A DNA stretch of 9,729 nt. It comes from Clostridia bacterium. GTDB taxonomy: Bacteria > Bacillota > Clostridia > Oscillospirales > CAG-272. The stretch is taken from contig JAKSPW010000032.1 in the NCBI GenBank assembly GCA_024404435.1, positions 1 to 9,729 of the forward strand, in the 5' to 3' direction. A program made the translations under genes and the position numbers. Positions 1 through 6,356 of the stretch are shown piece after piece (within the stretch, counting starts at the first letter, position 1; the number at the start of each line of letters is the position of its first letter). The notes beneath the pieces are model-generated. The model searched no databases. It saw only the letters and a list, made by a program, of their open reading frames with translations, and was not told where the DNA came from.

Positions 1-246
1 GGTGCAGATATTGTCTTTTATGCCCGCGGGTACGCCCGCAAGAGGCAGCTTTTCTCCGTTTTTTACTCTCGCGTCCACTTCGTCCGCAAGTCGTGCGGCA
101 TCCCTGCAGAGAGTAATGAACGAATTTGTTTCATCCTTTTCCGCCGCCGTCAGAAACGTCAGGACGACCTCGCGCGCAGACAGCTTTCGGGCGTTCACGA
201 GAGACGCGATCTCTTCGGCGGGAAGCATCAGTACGTCGTTTTTCAT
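1..246 (-). CDS. gatA: Glu-tRNA(Gln)/Asp-tRNA(Asn) amidotransferase subunit A, N-terminal part (cut by window edge)
   Basis: GatA is the amidase-signature subunit of the GatCAB complex. It releases ammonia from glutamine so that GatB can amidate Glu-tRNA(Gln) or Asp-tRNA(Asn) in the cytoplasm. Only the first 82 codons are here and the frame is open at base 1, so the truncation is the window edge and not a mutation. The N-terminus has the usual helical pattern (LPAEEIASLVNARKLSAREV), and residues 67-81 read LAGVPAGIKDNICT-like, the hallmark of GatA. The lysine in GIKDNI (about K77) is the expected base of the Ser-Ser-Lys amidase triad; both serines lie outside the window. The ATG at 246 overlaps the stop of the preceding small gene in an ATGA arrangement, which indicates translational coupling. 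Other amidase-signature hydrolases share the lysine motif, but the overall N-terminus fits GatA best. Confidence 0.9.
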   Translation of the reverse strand, partial: MKNDVLMLPAEEIASLVNARKLSAREVVLTFLTAAEKDETNSFITLCRDAARLADEVDARVKNGEKLPLAGVPAGIKDNICT

Positions 247-518
247 TCGTCCTGCCATGCCTTTCCGCCCGTGACGCCGCCGTTTCCGCTCTTTTTCAGG
301 CACTCCGCGCTGTCGGGAGAAAAGTGCCTTGCCATGTCGCGCACGTCTGCCGCAGGATGCCGTGAGTATCCTCTGAGCCCCGTATTTTCCGCACGGAACG
401 TGCTGACGTCTCTCTCACCCGTAATATCGCCGAAGCCTGAAAATTCGGCCTCACGAAGCTCTGCGGCAAAGGCAAGAGAGGCCTCCCTTGCCGCGGTATA
501 ATCAATTTTGTCAGTCAT
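243..518 (-). CDS. Small protein in the gatC position; possible very divergent GatC
   Basis: This gene encodes a 91-residue soluble protein from the ATG at 518; a TTG six bases upstream is a less likely start. It overlaps the nfo stop by 8 nt and the gatA start by 4 nt, so it is clearly translated as part of this unit. Its size and its place directly before gatA are those of GatC, the small subunit that wraps GatA and GatB together. The sequence support is weak. The usual GatC N-terminal A-x-L-A-R-L pattern and the LRED-x-V core are not plain. Residues near 45-75 (FRAENTGLR, then HFSPDSAE) can only loosely be laid over the GatC segment that normally reads LRED...NAP. The C-terminus is rich in Gly, Lys and Ser and lacks the usual VPK ending. 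There are no membrane segments or cysteine motifs of note. I treat it as a coding gene with a position-based guess at function. Confidence 0.6.
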   Translation of the reverse strand: MTDKIDYTAAREASLAFAAELREAEFSGFGDITGERDVSTFRAENTGLRGYSRHPAADVRDMARHFSPDSAECLKKSGNGGVTGGKAWQDE

Positions 519-1353
519 TTGCAAGTTCTCTCATAAGTCTGATTTCCTCCGCGTATCCGTCGAGGTCGCACGGAGTTTCAAGATAGAACGGCAGGTCTCT
601 TGTCGCGGGATGCGTGAGGAGCACCTTCGCGGCGTCAAGCCCGATCTCTCCCTGCCCCCATCTTTCGTGGCGGTCCTTCGCCGAGCCCATCACGTTTTTA
701 CTGTCGTTCAGGTGGATCGCGCGGAGTCTGTCGAGACCGATCACGCGGTCGAACTCCGCGATGACGCTTTCGGGATCGCTTGCTATCGGATAGCCGCCGT
801 CGTGGACGTGGCAGGTGTCGAGGCACACGCCGAGACTGCCTCTGACAGACTCGTCGACGGAGTCGATTATCGCGCGGAGTTCTTCGAAATTCCGCCCGAT
901 CTCCGTGCCCTTTCCCGCCATCGTCTCAAGGAGCACGGTCGTTTTCATTCCACGCCACATGATGCGGTTCAGCATCGAGGCGATCAGTTCTATTCCCTCG
1001 GCGGCTCCTCGCCCGACGTGGCAGCCGGGGTGAAAGTTGTACGCCGCGCCGTCGATCTGCTCGAGGAATTCAAGCTCTCCCCGCATCGACTCCTCGGTGT
1101 ATTCGCGCACCTCGTCCTTCAGCGCGCAGGTGTTGTAAGTGTACGGTGCGTGAGCAAGAGGTACTCTCAGTCCGCCCTCTTTCATGACGGCGTAAAATTC
1201 TGTCATTTCGGAGGAGTCGGGCAAGCTTCCCTGCCCGCGCCCTCTCGGATTTTTGGTAAAAAACTGAAACGTGTCTGCCCCGACGGAGATCGCGCGTTTT
1301 GCCGCTTCGGCATAACCGCCCTCGATCGAAACGTGACATCCGATAGTAAGCAT
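511..1353 (-). CDS. nfo: Deoxyribonuclease IV (AP endonuclease, Nfo family)
   Basis: Endonuclease IV cleaves DNA 5' to abasic sites and removes 3'-blocking groups in base-excision repair, using three zinc ions in a TIM barrel. The 280-residue length is typical of the family. All nine expected metal ligands can be placed: H68 (LAHAPYTYN), H108 (NFHPGCHVG), E143 (LLETMAGKG), D179 and H182 (CLDTCHVHDGGY), H214 (HLNDSKN), D227 and H229 (DRHERWG), and E259 (YLETP). The N-terminal GCHVSI and the QFFTKNPR segment are also family signatures. The ATG at 1353 has an AAGGG-type ribosome binding site about 8 nt upstream. It is the first gene of the unit that continues into the small gatC-position gene and gatA, and it is driven by the extended -10 promoter at 1464-1436. 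A 300-codon open frame on the opposite strand is a shadow. Confidence 0.97.
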   Translation of the reverse strand: MLTIGCHVSIEGGYAEAAKRAISVGADTFQFFTKNPRGRGQGSLPDSSEMTEFYAVMKEGGLRVPLAHAPYTYNTCALKDEVREYTEESMRGELEFLEQIDGAAYNFHPGCHVGRGAAEGIELIASMLNRIMWRGMKTTVLLETMAGKGTEIGRNFEELRAIIDSVDESVRGSLGVCLDTCHVHDGGYPIASDPESVIAEFDRVIGLDRLRAIHLNDSKNVMGSAKDRHERWGQGEIGLDAAKVLLTHPATRDLPFYLETPCDLDGYAEEIRLMRELAND

Positions 1354-1387
1354 TTGATTTCCCTTTTCCGTTTTTTCAAAGATATAT

Positions 1388-1416
1388 TTGACAAATCGTC
1401 TTCAGAATGATAAAAT
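1388..1416 (+). promoter_or_regulatory. Sigma-A-type promoter for the YihY/BrkB gene
   Basis: This is a perfect TTGACA at 1388-1393, a 17-nt spacer, then TAAAAT at 1411-1416 with a TG-A extension just upstream. The predicted start of transcription is near 1423. It faces the nfo promoter, and the two predicted start sites are only a few bases apart, so each transcript begins by running through the other promoter. A TTG within the -35 could be read as a far-upstream start for the membrane protein, but since it is promoter sequence it should not be translated. Confidence 0.75.
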
Positions 1417-1429
1417 AGATAAGTATCAT
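1407..1429. promoter_or_regulatory. Inverted repeat between two opposed promoters (candidate operator)
   Basis: ATGATA at 1407-1412 and TATCAT at 1424-1429 form a perfect 6-bp inverted repeat with an 11-nt AT-rich spacer. It overlaps the -10 of the plus-strand promoter and the predicted start sites of both transcripts, so a bound dimer could block both. AT-rich sequence makes short dyads common by chance, and I cannot assign it to a regulator family, although the half-sites are loosely like those of Fur-type repressors. Confidence 0.3.
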
Positions 1430-1435
1430 ACTATT

Positions 1436-1464
1436 ATTATAGCAGAGTTTTCATTTTCTTGCAA
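1436..1464 (-). promoter_or_regulatory. Sigma-A-type promoter for nfo
   Basis: Read on the minus strand, this is TTGCAA (1464-1459), a 17-nt spacer, then TATAAT (1441-1436) preceded by TG-C, giving an extended -10 (TGCTATAAT). The predicted start of transcription is near 1429, which gives nfo a leader of about 76 nt. The same CTGCTATAAT string forms the -10 of the ftsK promoter at the other end of the window. The match is strong on sequence; activity is inferred. Confidence 0.75.
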
Positions 1465-1546
1465 CAACAAACCGTTGACCGGAAGGCATCTTTCCGCCAA
1501 ACTGACAGCCGGTCACACGGGAAGCAAAGCTTCAAAAACCGATACT

Positions 1547-2479
1547 ATGTCAAAAAGATCAAAAACCGTAAACTTCCGCGGTTTTTTGAACAGTATAGTC
1601 CGGGCGTTCTCGGTGATGAACGAGGACAGGATCACGGTCTACGCCGCGCAGGCGTCGTTCTTCGTCGTGATCTCTTCGATCCCGTTCATCATGCTCTTAT
1701 TCAGCCTTTCGAGATATCTCGTGCCGGCGAGCATTTACGACGTCGTGATCTCGTTCGGTGACAGACTGCCGGAAACGACGGGAAATCTGTTCAAAACTCT
1801 CGTCGACGAGGTATACGCGAAGCCCGCGATGAAGCTCATCTCGGTCACCGCCGTGCTTACCTTCTGGTCGACCTCGCGAAGCATCGCCTCGATCCGCGGA
1901 GGCGTATCCACGGTATACAAAAGCAATTCAAAGGAAAGCTTTCTCAGCGGACTGCTCTCCTCGTTCGTTTACACCGCGATATTCATCATTCTGATGCTCG
2001 TCAGCCTCGTCATCCTTCTGTTCGGCGACATGCTGATGCAGAAGCTCACGGGCAGGTTCGAGTTCATAGCCGAATATCAGTATCTGTTCAAGTACAAGGA
2101 GATCGTCATATTCGGCCTTCTGACGCTCTTTTTCCACGTTTTGTTCTACTCGGCGGGCAGGAACAGCGAGATCACCGGCAGAAGCTACGGATCGCATTTT
2201 CCGGGCGCGATACTCGCCGCCGCGGGCTGGGTGCTCTTCTCGTATCTGTTCTCGCTCTATACGATCTATTTCCCCGCTTCATACATCTACGGAAGCCTTA
2301 CCGCCATCATCCTCATCATGCTCTGGCTTTATTCCTGCATGATAATCCTGATGCTCGGCGCGGAATTCAACAAGGTCTGTGCGCTGACGAGGAAAAAGAG
2401 GCGCGAAAAGAGAGCGGAAAAGAAGAGGCTGAAAAAAGAAGCAAAGGAAGCTGCCGCAGAAATAAAAACAGAAGAATAA
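1547..2479 (+). CDS. YihY/BrkB-family inner membrane protein
   Basis: This gene encodes a 310-residue polytopic membrane protein of the YihY/virulence factor BrkB family, whose molecular role is not firmly established; the older 'RNase BN' label on this family is wrong. About six membrane segments are visible near residues 36-54, 95-112, 138-159, 185-203, 221-240 and 249-271. Family signatures are YAAQASFF (32-39), SIPFIMLL, TFWSTSRSI around W107, HFPGAILAAAGW (217-228) and YGSLTAIILIMLWLY (248-262) followed by GAEFN (271-275). The last 30 residues form a Lys/Arg/Glu-rich tail that should be cytoplasmic. I chose the ATG at 1547 because the open frame upstream of it is leader and promoter sequence. 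There is no clear ribosome binding site before it, which is unusual among its neighbours. It is a single-gene unit that ends at a strong hairpin. Confidence 0.93.
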   Translation: MSKRSKTVNFRGFLNSIVRAFSVMNEDRITVYAAQASFFVVISSIPFIMLLFSLSRYLVPASIYDVVISFGDRLPETTGNLFKTLVDEVYAKPAMKLISVTAVLTFWSTSRSIASIRGGVSTVYKSNSKESFLSGLLSSFVYTAIFIILMLVSLVILLFGDMLMQKLTGRFEFIAEYQYLFKYKEIVIFGLLTLFFHVLFYSAGRNSEITGRSYGSHFPGAILAAAGWVLFSYLFSLYTIYFPASYIYGSLTAIILIMLWLYSCMIILMLGAEFNKVCALTRKKRREKRAEKKRLKKEAKEAAAEIKTEE

Positions 2480-2506
2480 AATACCGTGGCGAAAGCCACG
2501 GTATTT
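2479..2506. terminator. Bidirectional intrinsic terminator between convergent genes
   Basis: A perfect 12-bp stem, AAATACCGTGGC at 2479-2490 and its complement at 2495-2506, is closed by a GAAA tetraloop at 2491-2494. T-rich sequence follows on the plus strand (TTTCTTATTCTATT), and U-rich sequence follows the hairpin on the minus strand as well (TTTTATTCTTCTG). It begins at the last base of the YihY stop codon and lies 2 nt from the stop of the opposing Cys-rich gene, so it can end both transcripts. Confidence 0.9.
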
Positions 2507-2507
2507 C

Positions 2508-2756
2508 TTATTCTATTACTTCACCGCGGACGGTGACTCTGCCTCCGTCGGGGCACTTCGCCTCGAACATCTTCGCACGCGTCTCACCGCAGTCAAGCTC
2601 CGCTCCGCCAAGCAGAGCGAAGACGCTCGGATAGATGACGTTCCACAGCTCGTGGCAGATCGGAGGACACAGGTCTTCCACCGTGAACTCCTGCCCTTTT
2701 ATAAGGTATCCGCACCTGCAATTACTCTCGGTGACCGTGATCTTTACTTTTGGCAT
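2508..2756 (-). CDS. TIGR04076-like small cysteine-rich protein
   Basis: This 82-residue soluble protein resembles the TIGR04076 family, whose function is unknown. The matching pattern is an N-terminal KVKITV strand, a cysteine followed by G-x-x-F (KGQEFTV), LCPPICHELWNVIYPSVFALLGG, and a C-terminal CPDGGRVTV. There are six cysteines at 13, 15, 30, 34, 56 and 68, with a CxC and a CPPIC pair, so metal or cluster binding is possible but unproven. The ATG at 2756 is preceded by AAGGCGG about 7 nt upstream and lies 11 nt after the mltG stop. It is therefore the last gene of the ftsK-mltG operon and ends directly at the terminator. No signal peptide or membrane segment is present. Confidence 0.8.
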   Translation of the reverse strand: MPKVKITVTESNCRCGYLIKGQEFTVEDLCPPICHELWNVIYPSVFALLGGAELDCGETRAKMFEAKCPDGGRVTVRGEVIE

Positions 2757-2767
2757 CCCGCACCGCC

Positions 2768-4147
2768 TTATTCCGTCTGACCGTTTTCGGCGATCTTCTG
2801 TGCTATCGCGTAGACGTTTGCGTCGTGTTCTTCCTTATACGTTGCGAAGAGAGTCTTCCTCTCGATCGGATCGTATACGAAGAAGTAGTACGGCGTGTCC
2901 TGCGGGTTGAGCGCCGCAAGGATGGCACTGTTACTCGGGTTGGCTATCGGTCCCGGAGCGAATCCGGAGTGCTTATATGAGTTGTAGGGAGAGTCTATCT
3001 CGAGGTCGGCGGCAGTGACTTCTTTGTGCTCGCCCGACTCGTGGCTGAGGACGTACGCTATCGTCGCGTCGCTTTCGAAGTACGGGAAGCCGTCGTTTCT
3101 GATCCTGTTCCAGAAAACGCTCGCGACGTTGCCGAATTCGGACTGCTCGCCCGCCTCTTTCTCTATCATGGAGGCAAGGATCAGCACCTCGTCGACCGTG
3201 AGTCCGAGGTCGGCCGCCGACGTGCGGTAGTGCTTCGTGAAGATCGCCGCGAAGCGGGCCAGCATCTTGTTGATGACCGTGACCTCGCTCGACGCGTTAT
3301 AGAACTGATACGAGTCGGGGAACAGATATCCGTCGAGGCGGTATATTCTGCCGGTGTTCTTCCAGTTGTCACCGAGCTCGTCGATGAACCAGTAGTCGAA
3401 GTCGTAGTTGTTGATGACGTCGACGTACTTTTCTCTCGTGCCTATGCCGTTTTCAACGAGCAGATCGATTATCTCGTCCGTCGTATAGCCCTCGGGGATC
3501 GTGATCCACGACACGCCGCTCGGCGCTTTTTCCTTGAATTCGTAGATCAGATCGGTGTAGCTCGACATGGGCGTCACGTTGTAGGTGCCGGCGCAGAACT
3601 TCTCGTCGTCCGAGACCTTACGCCCGTTATACAGCTTGAAAAGCCATTCGTACTTGATTACTTTATTGTCGTGGAGTATCTCCGCGATATCGTCGAGAGT
3701 CGCGTTCTCCGGGATCGTAACCTCGATGATGTCGTCCGACTTGACGAAGCCGAAAACGTCGTTCGCCGCGGAGATCACGAAAACGGAAATGAGTGTCGAA
3801 ACGACGATCACCACCGTGATGTAAGCCATGCACTTGATGAGGCTCAGCACCGTGCCGCTCATCTCGCTGTCGCCCGAATCCTTTGCCTTCTTTTTCTTTT
3901 TCGCCGGTGCGGCGTCCTTCTTTGCCGCGTCTCCCACCGCCTTCGTCTGTCTCGTCGGCATGTCCGTGACTTTCGTCAGTCCGCCGACGACCTGAGTCTG
4001 ATCGGAGGGCTTCACGGGCTCGGCGGGACGTCTCGCGGCGTGGCCCGCATCGGTGCGGGGCGCATCGGGCTGGCCGGGCGCGGCAGCTCTTTCAGGGCGC
4101 GGAGCTTCTGCTCCGCCCTGACCGTTTATATTGTTTCTGTCATCCAT
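2768..4147 (-). CDS. mltG: Endolytic murein transglycosylase MltG (YceG-like)
   Basis: MltG cuts nascent glycan strands at the outer face of the membrane and is thought to set glycan length by ending polymerization. The 459-residue protein has a low-complexity Pro/Ala/Lys-rich cytoplasmic region (1-97), one membrane anchor (about 101-127) and an extracellular catalytic domain. The signatures are IPEGYTTDEIIDLL (217-230), LDGYLFPDSYQFY (271-283), LASMIEKEAG (324-333) with E329 as the expected catalytic glutamate, VFWNRI, and SPYNSYKHSGFAPGPIANPS (386-405). The cytoplasmic stretch of about 100 residues is longer than in the E. coli enzyme, as is common in Gram-positive homologues. The start at 4147 fits the frame, but its nearest Shine-Dalgarno-like AAAGG is about 12 nt away. 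The gene lies 41 nt after the CPBP gene and 11 nt before the small Cys-rich gene. Confidence 0.96.
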   Translation of the reverse strand: MDDRNNINGQGGAEAPRPERAAAPGQPDAPRTDAGHAARRPAEPVKPSDQTQVVGGLTKVTDMPTRQTKAVGDAAKKDAAPAKKKKKAKDSGDSEMSGTVLSLIKCMAYITVVIVVSTLISVFVISAANDVFGFVKSDDIIEVTIPENATLDDIAEILHDNKVIKYEWLFKLYNGRKVSDDEKFCAGTYNVTPMSSYTDLIYEFKEKAPSGVSWITIPEGYTTDEIIDLLVENGIGTREKYVDVINNYDFDYWFIDELGDNWKNTGRIYRLDGYLFPDSYQFYNASSEVTVINKMLARFAAIFTKHYRTSAADLGLTVDEVLILASMIEKEAGEQSEFGNVASVFWNRIRNDGFPYFESDATIAYVLSHESGEHKEVTAADLEIDSPYNSYKHSGFAPGPIANPSNSAILAALNPQDTPYYFFVYDPIERKTLFATYKEEHDANVYAIAQKIAENGQTE

Positions 4148-4188
4148 GAGTTGACCATACCTTTCTTTTCGTCAGGCACCATCTCCGC

Positions 4189-5109
4189 TTATCTGCGGAT
4201 AAGGATAATGATAACGTAAGTGACCGCGAGCGCGATGAACGACGGTGAGAACACCGCTTCGGCAAGAGAGCCCGCGATACTCGGTTTCTTTTTCGGGACG
4301 TAGTCACACGGCACGTTGTCGGCGGCGTATCCGCGGTACAGAGACGAGGCCTCGAACGAGAATGCCGCTGCGGACGCAAATGCGATCACGACCGCGATGA
4401 TTATGAACAGAATACTGCTTATGTTCTGCTTTTCCGCTACGTGCAGCACGTACTGCTCGAAGAAGAGCACGATGATGTTATAACCCGCGTGAACGAGCAT
4501 CGGCGCGAGCACCGACCTCGTGGCGAAGGTGAGGATCGCAAGCACGATGCCGCAGAACAAGTGCGACGGAAGCCTCGGTATGCGGAAGTGGCCGAGAGAG
4601 AACATCACCGAGCTGATGACGACCGCGCAGACCGCTCCGAGAGAGGAATACTCCGTCAGCATGATCCCGCGGAAGAGGAATTCCTCCGTGATCGCGGGAA
4701 GGACCGCGAACGCAAGCGCGAGGTAAAGTCCGTCGAACACTCCCGAATTCATCGCGAATGCCGCGGATTCCGCGCTTGAAGAGGATGCCATGCTCTCCGG
4801 CGCGACGGTCGACACGAAATAGTTTATGAGCCCCGAGCCCGCAAGCATGAGTACGAGCGCGCTTATCATCAGAAGGATCGACGAGAGCGACGAGAAGCGG
4901 ATCCTCAGCTTCGACGCGTAGCCGACTCCTCTGAGCGTGCAGAACAGAAGCGCGGGGATCGCATAGATGATAAGCTGAAGAATGACCGTTGAAAGATACG
5001 GATTCTCGTCAATCCCGAGGACCTCTCCCGGTATCGCCGCGGTGAGAGTGGCGATGATGAAAACGCAGATGAGAAGCACGGGAGCTGCGATTGATGGCTT
5101 TGTTTTCAA
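4189..5109 (-). CDS. CPBP-family intramembrane glutamic protease (CAAX/Abi type)
   Basis: This 306-residue multi-pass protein belongs to the CPBP (Rce1-like, Abi) family of intramembrane proteases; bacterial substrates are mostly unknown. The three conserved motifs are intact: TEEFLFRG with E142, E143 and R147; MFSLGHF with F170 and H174; and HAGYN with H207 and N211. About eight hydrophobic segments are visible, including a leading one at 8-26 and a final one near 288-303. A soluble loop with VPCDYVPKKKP separates the last segment from the core. The only sensible start is a TTG at 5109 with a weak GAAAG upstream; later in-frame methionines would remove the first membrane segments. It lies 24 nt after the cyclo-ligase and is probably translated at a low level by read-through coupling. 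A 6-bp hairpin (4188-4193 with 4198-4203) covers its stop codon. Confidence 0.92.
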   Translation of the reverse strand: MKTKPSIAAPVLLICVFIIATLTAAIPGEVLGIDENPYLSTVILQLIIYAIPALLFCTLRGVGYASKLRIRFSSLSSILLMISALVLMLAGSGLINYFVSTVAPESMASSSSAESAAFAMNSGVFDGLYLALAFAVLPAITEEFLFRGIMLTEYSSLGAVCAVVISSVMFSLGHFRIPRLPSHLFCGIVLAILTFATRSVLAPMLVHAGYNIIVLFFEQYVLHVAEKQNISSILFIIIAVVIAFASAAAFSFEASSLYRGYAADNVPCDYVPKKKPSIAGSLAEAVFSPSFIALAVTYVIIILIRR

Positions 5110-5133
5110 GTTTTGTACCGGCTTTCAGATATA

Positions 5134-5724
5134 TTACGGCTTGCGGATGGGCTTTACGCCCTTTTCCGTAAGAAGAACGTCAAGAGACACGTCATAGCGT
5201 CCGCGCGGCACCTCGGGCATCACGTAGTCGCTGTAAACGACGCCGATCTTGCAGCCCGAGAACTCGGAAAGGTATCTGTCGTAGAAGCCTTTTCCGTAGC
5301 CGAGGCGGTAGCCTGATTTATCGTAGAGGAGTCCCGGAACGAAGCACACGGCGCTTCCCGTCTCGACCGCAGGATCGTAGACCGGCGCGTCGGGTGAGGG
5401 CTCTCTGATGCCGTAGGAATCGACCTTCAGCTCGTCGAGTGACGAGACGAAGTGATACGTCATGGTATGAGAGACCTTTTCACATCTCGGAAAAGCGACC
5501 TTCTTGCCCGATTTCCATGCGGCTTCGGCGATCTCGGACACGTCGATCTCGTCGTCCGTCGCCGCGTAGAGCAGCACGAATTCGGCATACCGGAAGCTGA
5601 TGAGTCCGAGCGCCGCCCGGCAGATCGCCTCGTCACGGCACGATTTTTCGCCCGCGTCCATATTCCTGCGTTTTTCGAGATAGAGCGCTCTGAGCTCGTC
5701 TTTTTCTTTTTTGATAGGATTCAT
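5134..5724 (-). CDS. 5-formyltetrahydrofolate cyclo-ligase
   Basis: This enzyme converts 5-formyl-THF to 5,10-methenyl-THF with ATP, returning an inhibitory folate form to one-carbon metabolism in the cytoplasm. The product is 196 residues, normal for the family. Signatures are the N-terminal helix with LRALYLEKRRNM and the ATP/substrate segment CFVPGLLYDKSGYRLGYGKGFYDRYL, in which R-x-G-Y-G-K-G-x-Y-D is diagnostic. The reading frame is open for 43 further codons upstream into the DJ-1 gene. The ATG at 5724 is the real start because AAAGGA lies just upstream at normal spacing and the homology begins there. It sits 23 nt after the DJ-1 gene in the ftsK operon. Common names in other species are ygfA or yqgN; I leave the symbol empty because usage varies. 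Confidence 0.95.
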   Translation of the reverse strand: MNPIKKEKDELRALYLEKRRNMDAGEKSCRDEAICRAALGLISFRYAEFVLLYAATDDEIDVSEIAEAAWKSGKKVAFPRCEKVSHTMTYHFVSSLDELKVDSYGIREPSPDAPVYDPAVETGSAVCFVPGLLYDKSGYRLGYGKGFYDRYLSEFSGCKIGVVYSDYVMPEVPRGRYDVSLDVLLTEKGVKPIRKP

Positions 5725-5747
5725 TTTATTTCCTTTCGGAGATCTGC

Positions 5748-6296
5748 TCAGTCTGCCTGAGCCATTACGGACGCTTTCACTTTTTCTGCCTTTTCCCTGC
5801 CGTAGAGGCAAGAGACGAGCTCGATCGCGAACGGGAGAGCCGTTCCCATGCATTTAGACGTCACGAACTGTCCGTCGCGCACGACGTCGCAGTCGGTGAT
5901 CTCGGCGCCCGTCAGATATTCCTCGAAGCCGGGGAAGCACACGGCGCGGCGTCCCGCAAGGAGCCCTCTTTTGCCGGGCACGAGCGGTGCGGCACAGATC
6001 GCGCCGACGTATCCGCCGCCGTCAAGAGTCTTTTTTATAAGTCCGTCGGTACCGTAGAATCCGTCGATATTGGCGGCTCCGGGCATACCTCCGGGAAGAA
6101 CGAGCAGCTCCGGCGTCTCTCGCTCGTCAAGCTCATCGAAGGTGACGTCGCAGGTCACGGGAATGCCGTGAGCGCCGCAGGCGACCCTTCCGGTGATGCC
6201 GACCGTTCTGACCTCTGCTCCGGCGCGGCGCAGTACGTCGACCGCCGTCAGAGCCTCGATCTCTTCAAAACCGTTTGCAAGAATAACGTAAACCAT
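5748..6296 (-). CDS. DJ-1/PfpI-family protein (ThiJ/YajL-like)
   Basis: This 182-residue single-domain protein belongs to the DJ-1 superfamily and is close in layout to human DJ-1 and bacterial YajL. Such proteins are linked to oxidative and carbonyl stress; claims of deglycase, glyoxalase or chaperone activity are debated. The nucleophile elbow GAICAAP places the reactive cysteine at C101. The acidic partner corresponds to E14 in GFEEIEA, the equivalent of DJ-1 E18. Other family marks are VLPGGMPGAANI (66-77), FPGFEEYL, VVRDGQFVTSKCMGTALPFAIELV and a C-terminal KVKASVM. The ATG at 6296 has a strong AAAGGG ribosome binding site. It lies 60 nt after ftsK, the largest gap inside the operon, where I see neither a convincing promoter nor a terminator. 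Confidence 0.93.
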   Translation of the reverse strand: MVYVILANGFEEIEALTAVDVLRRAGAEVRTVGITGRVACGAHGIPVTCDVTFDELDERETPELLVLPGGMPGAANIDGFYGTDGLIKKTLDGGGYVGAICAAPLVPGKRGLLAGRRAVCFPGFEEYLTGAEITDCDVVRDGQFVTSKCMGTALPFAIELVSCLYGREKAEKVKASVMAQAD

Positions 6297-6356
6297 ATTT
6301 CCCTTTCTATTGCCGACAGAACGATTATTGTCCCGCCGCGCTCCGATGATACACCC

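Noticed and set aside
1..246. Broken gatA.
   Set aside because: The frame is intact to the first base; the missing part is outside the window.
508..1410. A 300-codon open frame on the plus strand opposite nfo.
   Set aside because: The minus-strand frame carries all nine endonuclease IV metal ligands; the plus frame has no recognisable feature and runs into promoter sequence.
1388..1546. An N-terminal extension of 53 codons on the YihY/BrkB gene starting from TTG.
   Set aside because: The TTG is part of the -35 hexamer, and the predicted transcript starts about 35 nt later. The extension has no family resemblance.
3026..4219. A 397-codon open frame on the plus strand opposite mltG.
   Set aside because: Its composition (Arg, Val, Asp rich, no hydrophobic or catalytic pattern) is that of a shadow, and the minus-strand frame has every MltG motif.
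5725..5853. An N-terminal extension of the cyclo-ligase into the DJ-1 gene.
   Set aside because: The ATG at 5724 has a proper ribosome binding site and the homology starts there; the extension only re-reads DJ-1 coding sequence in another frame.
6297..6356. A possible terminator or promoter between ftsK and the DJ-1 gene.
   Set aside because: Only a weak GACA/TGTC pairing without a T-run is present, and no -35/-10 pair is visible; the gap looks like ordinary operon spacing with a ribosome binding site.
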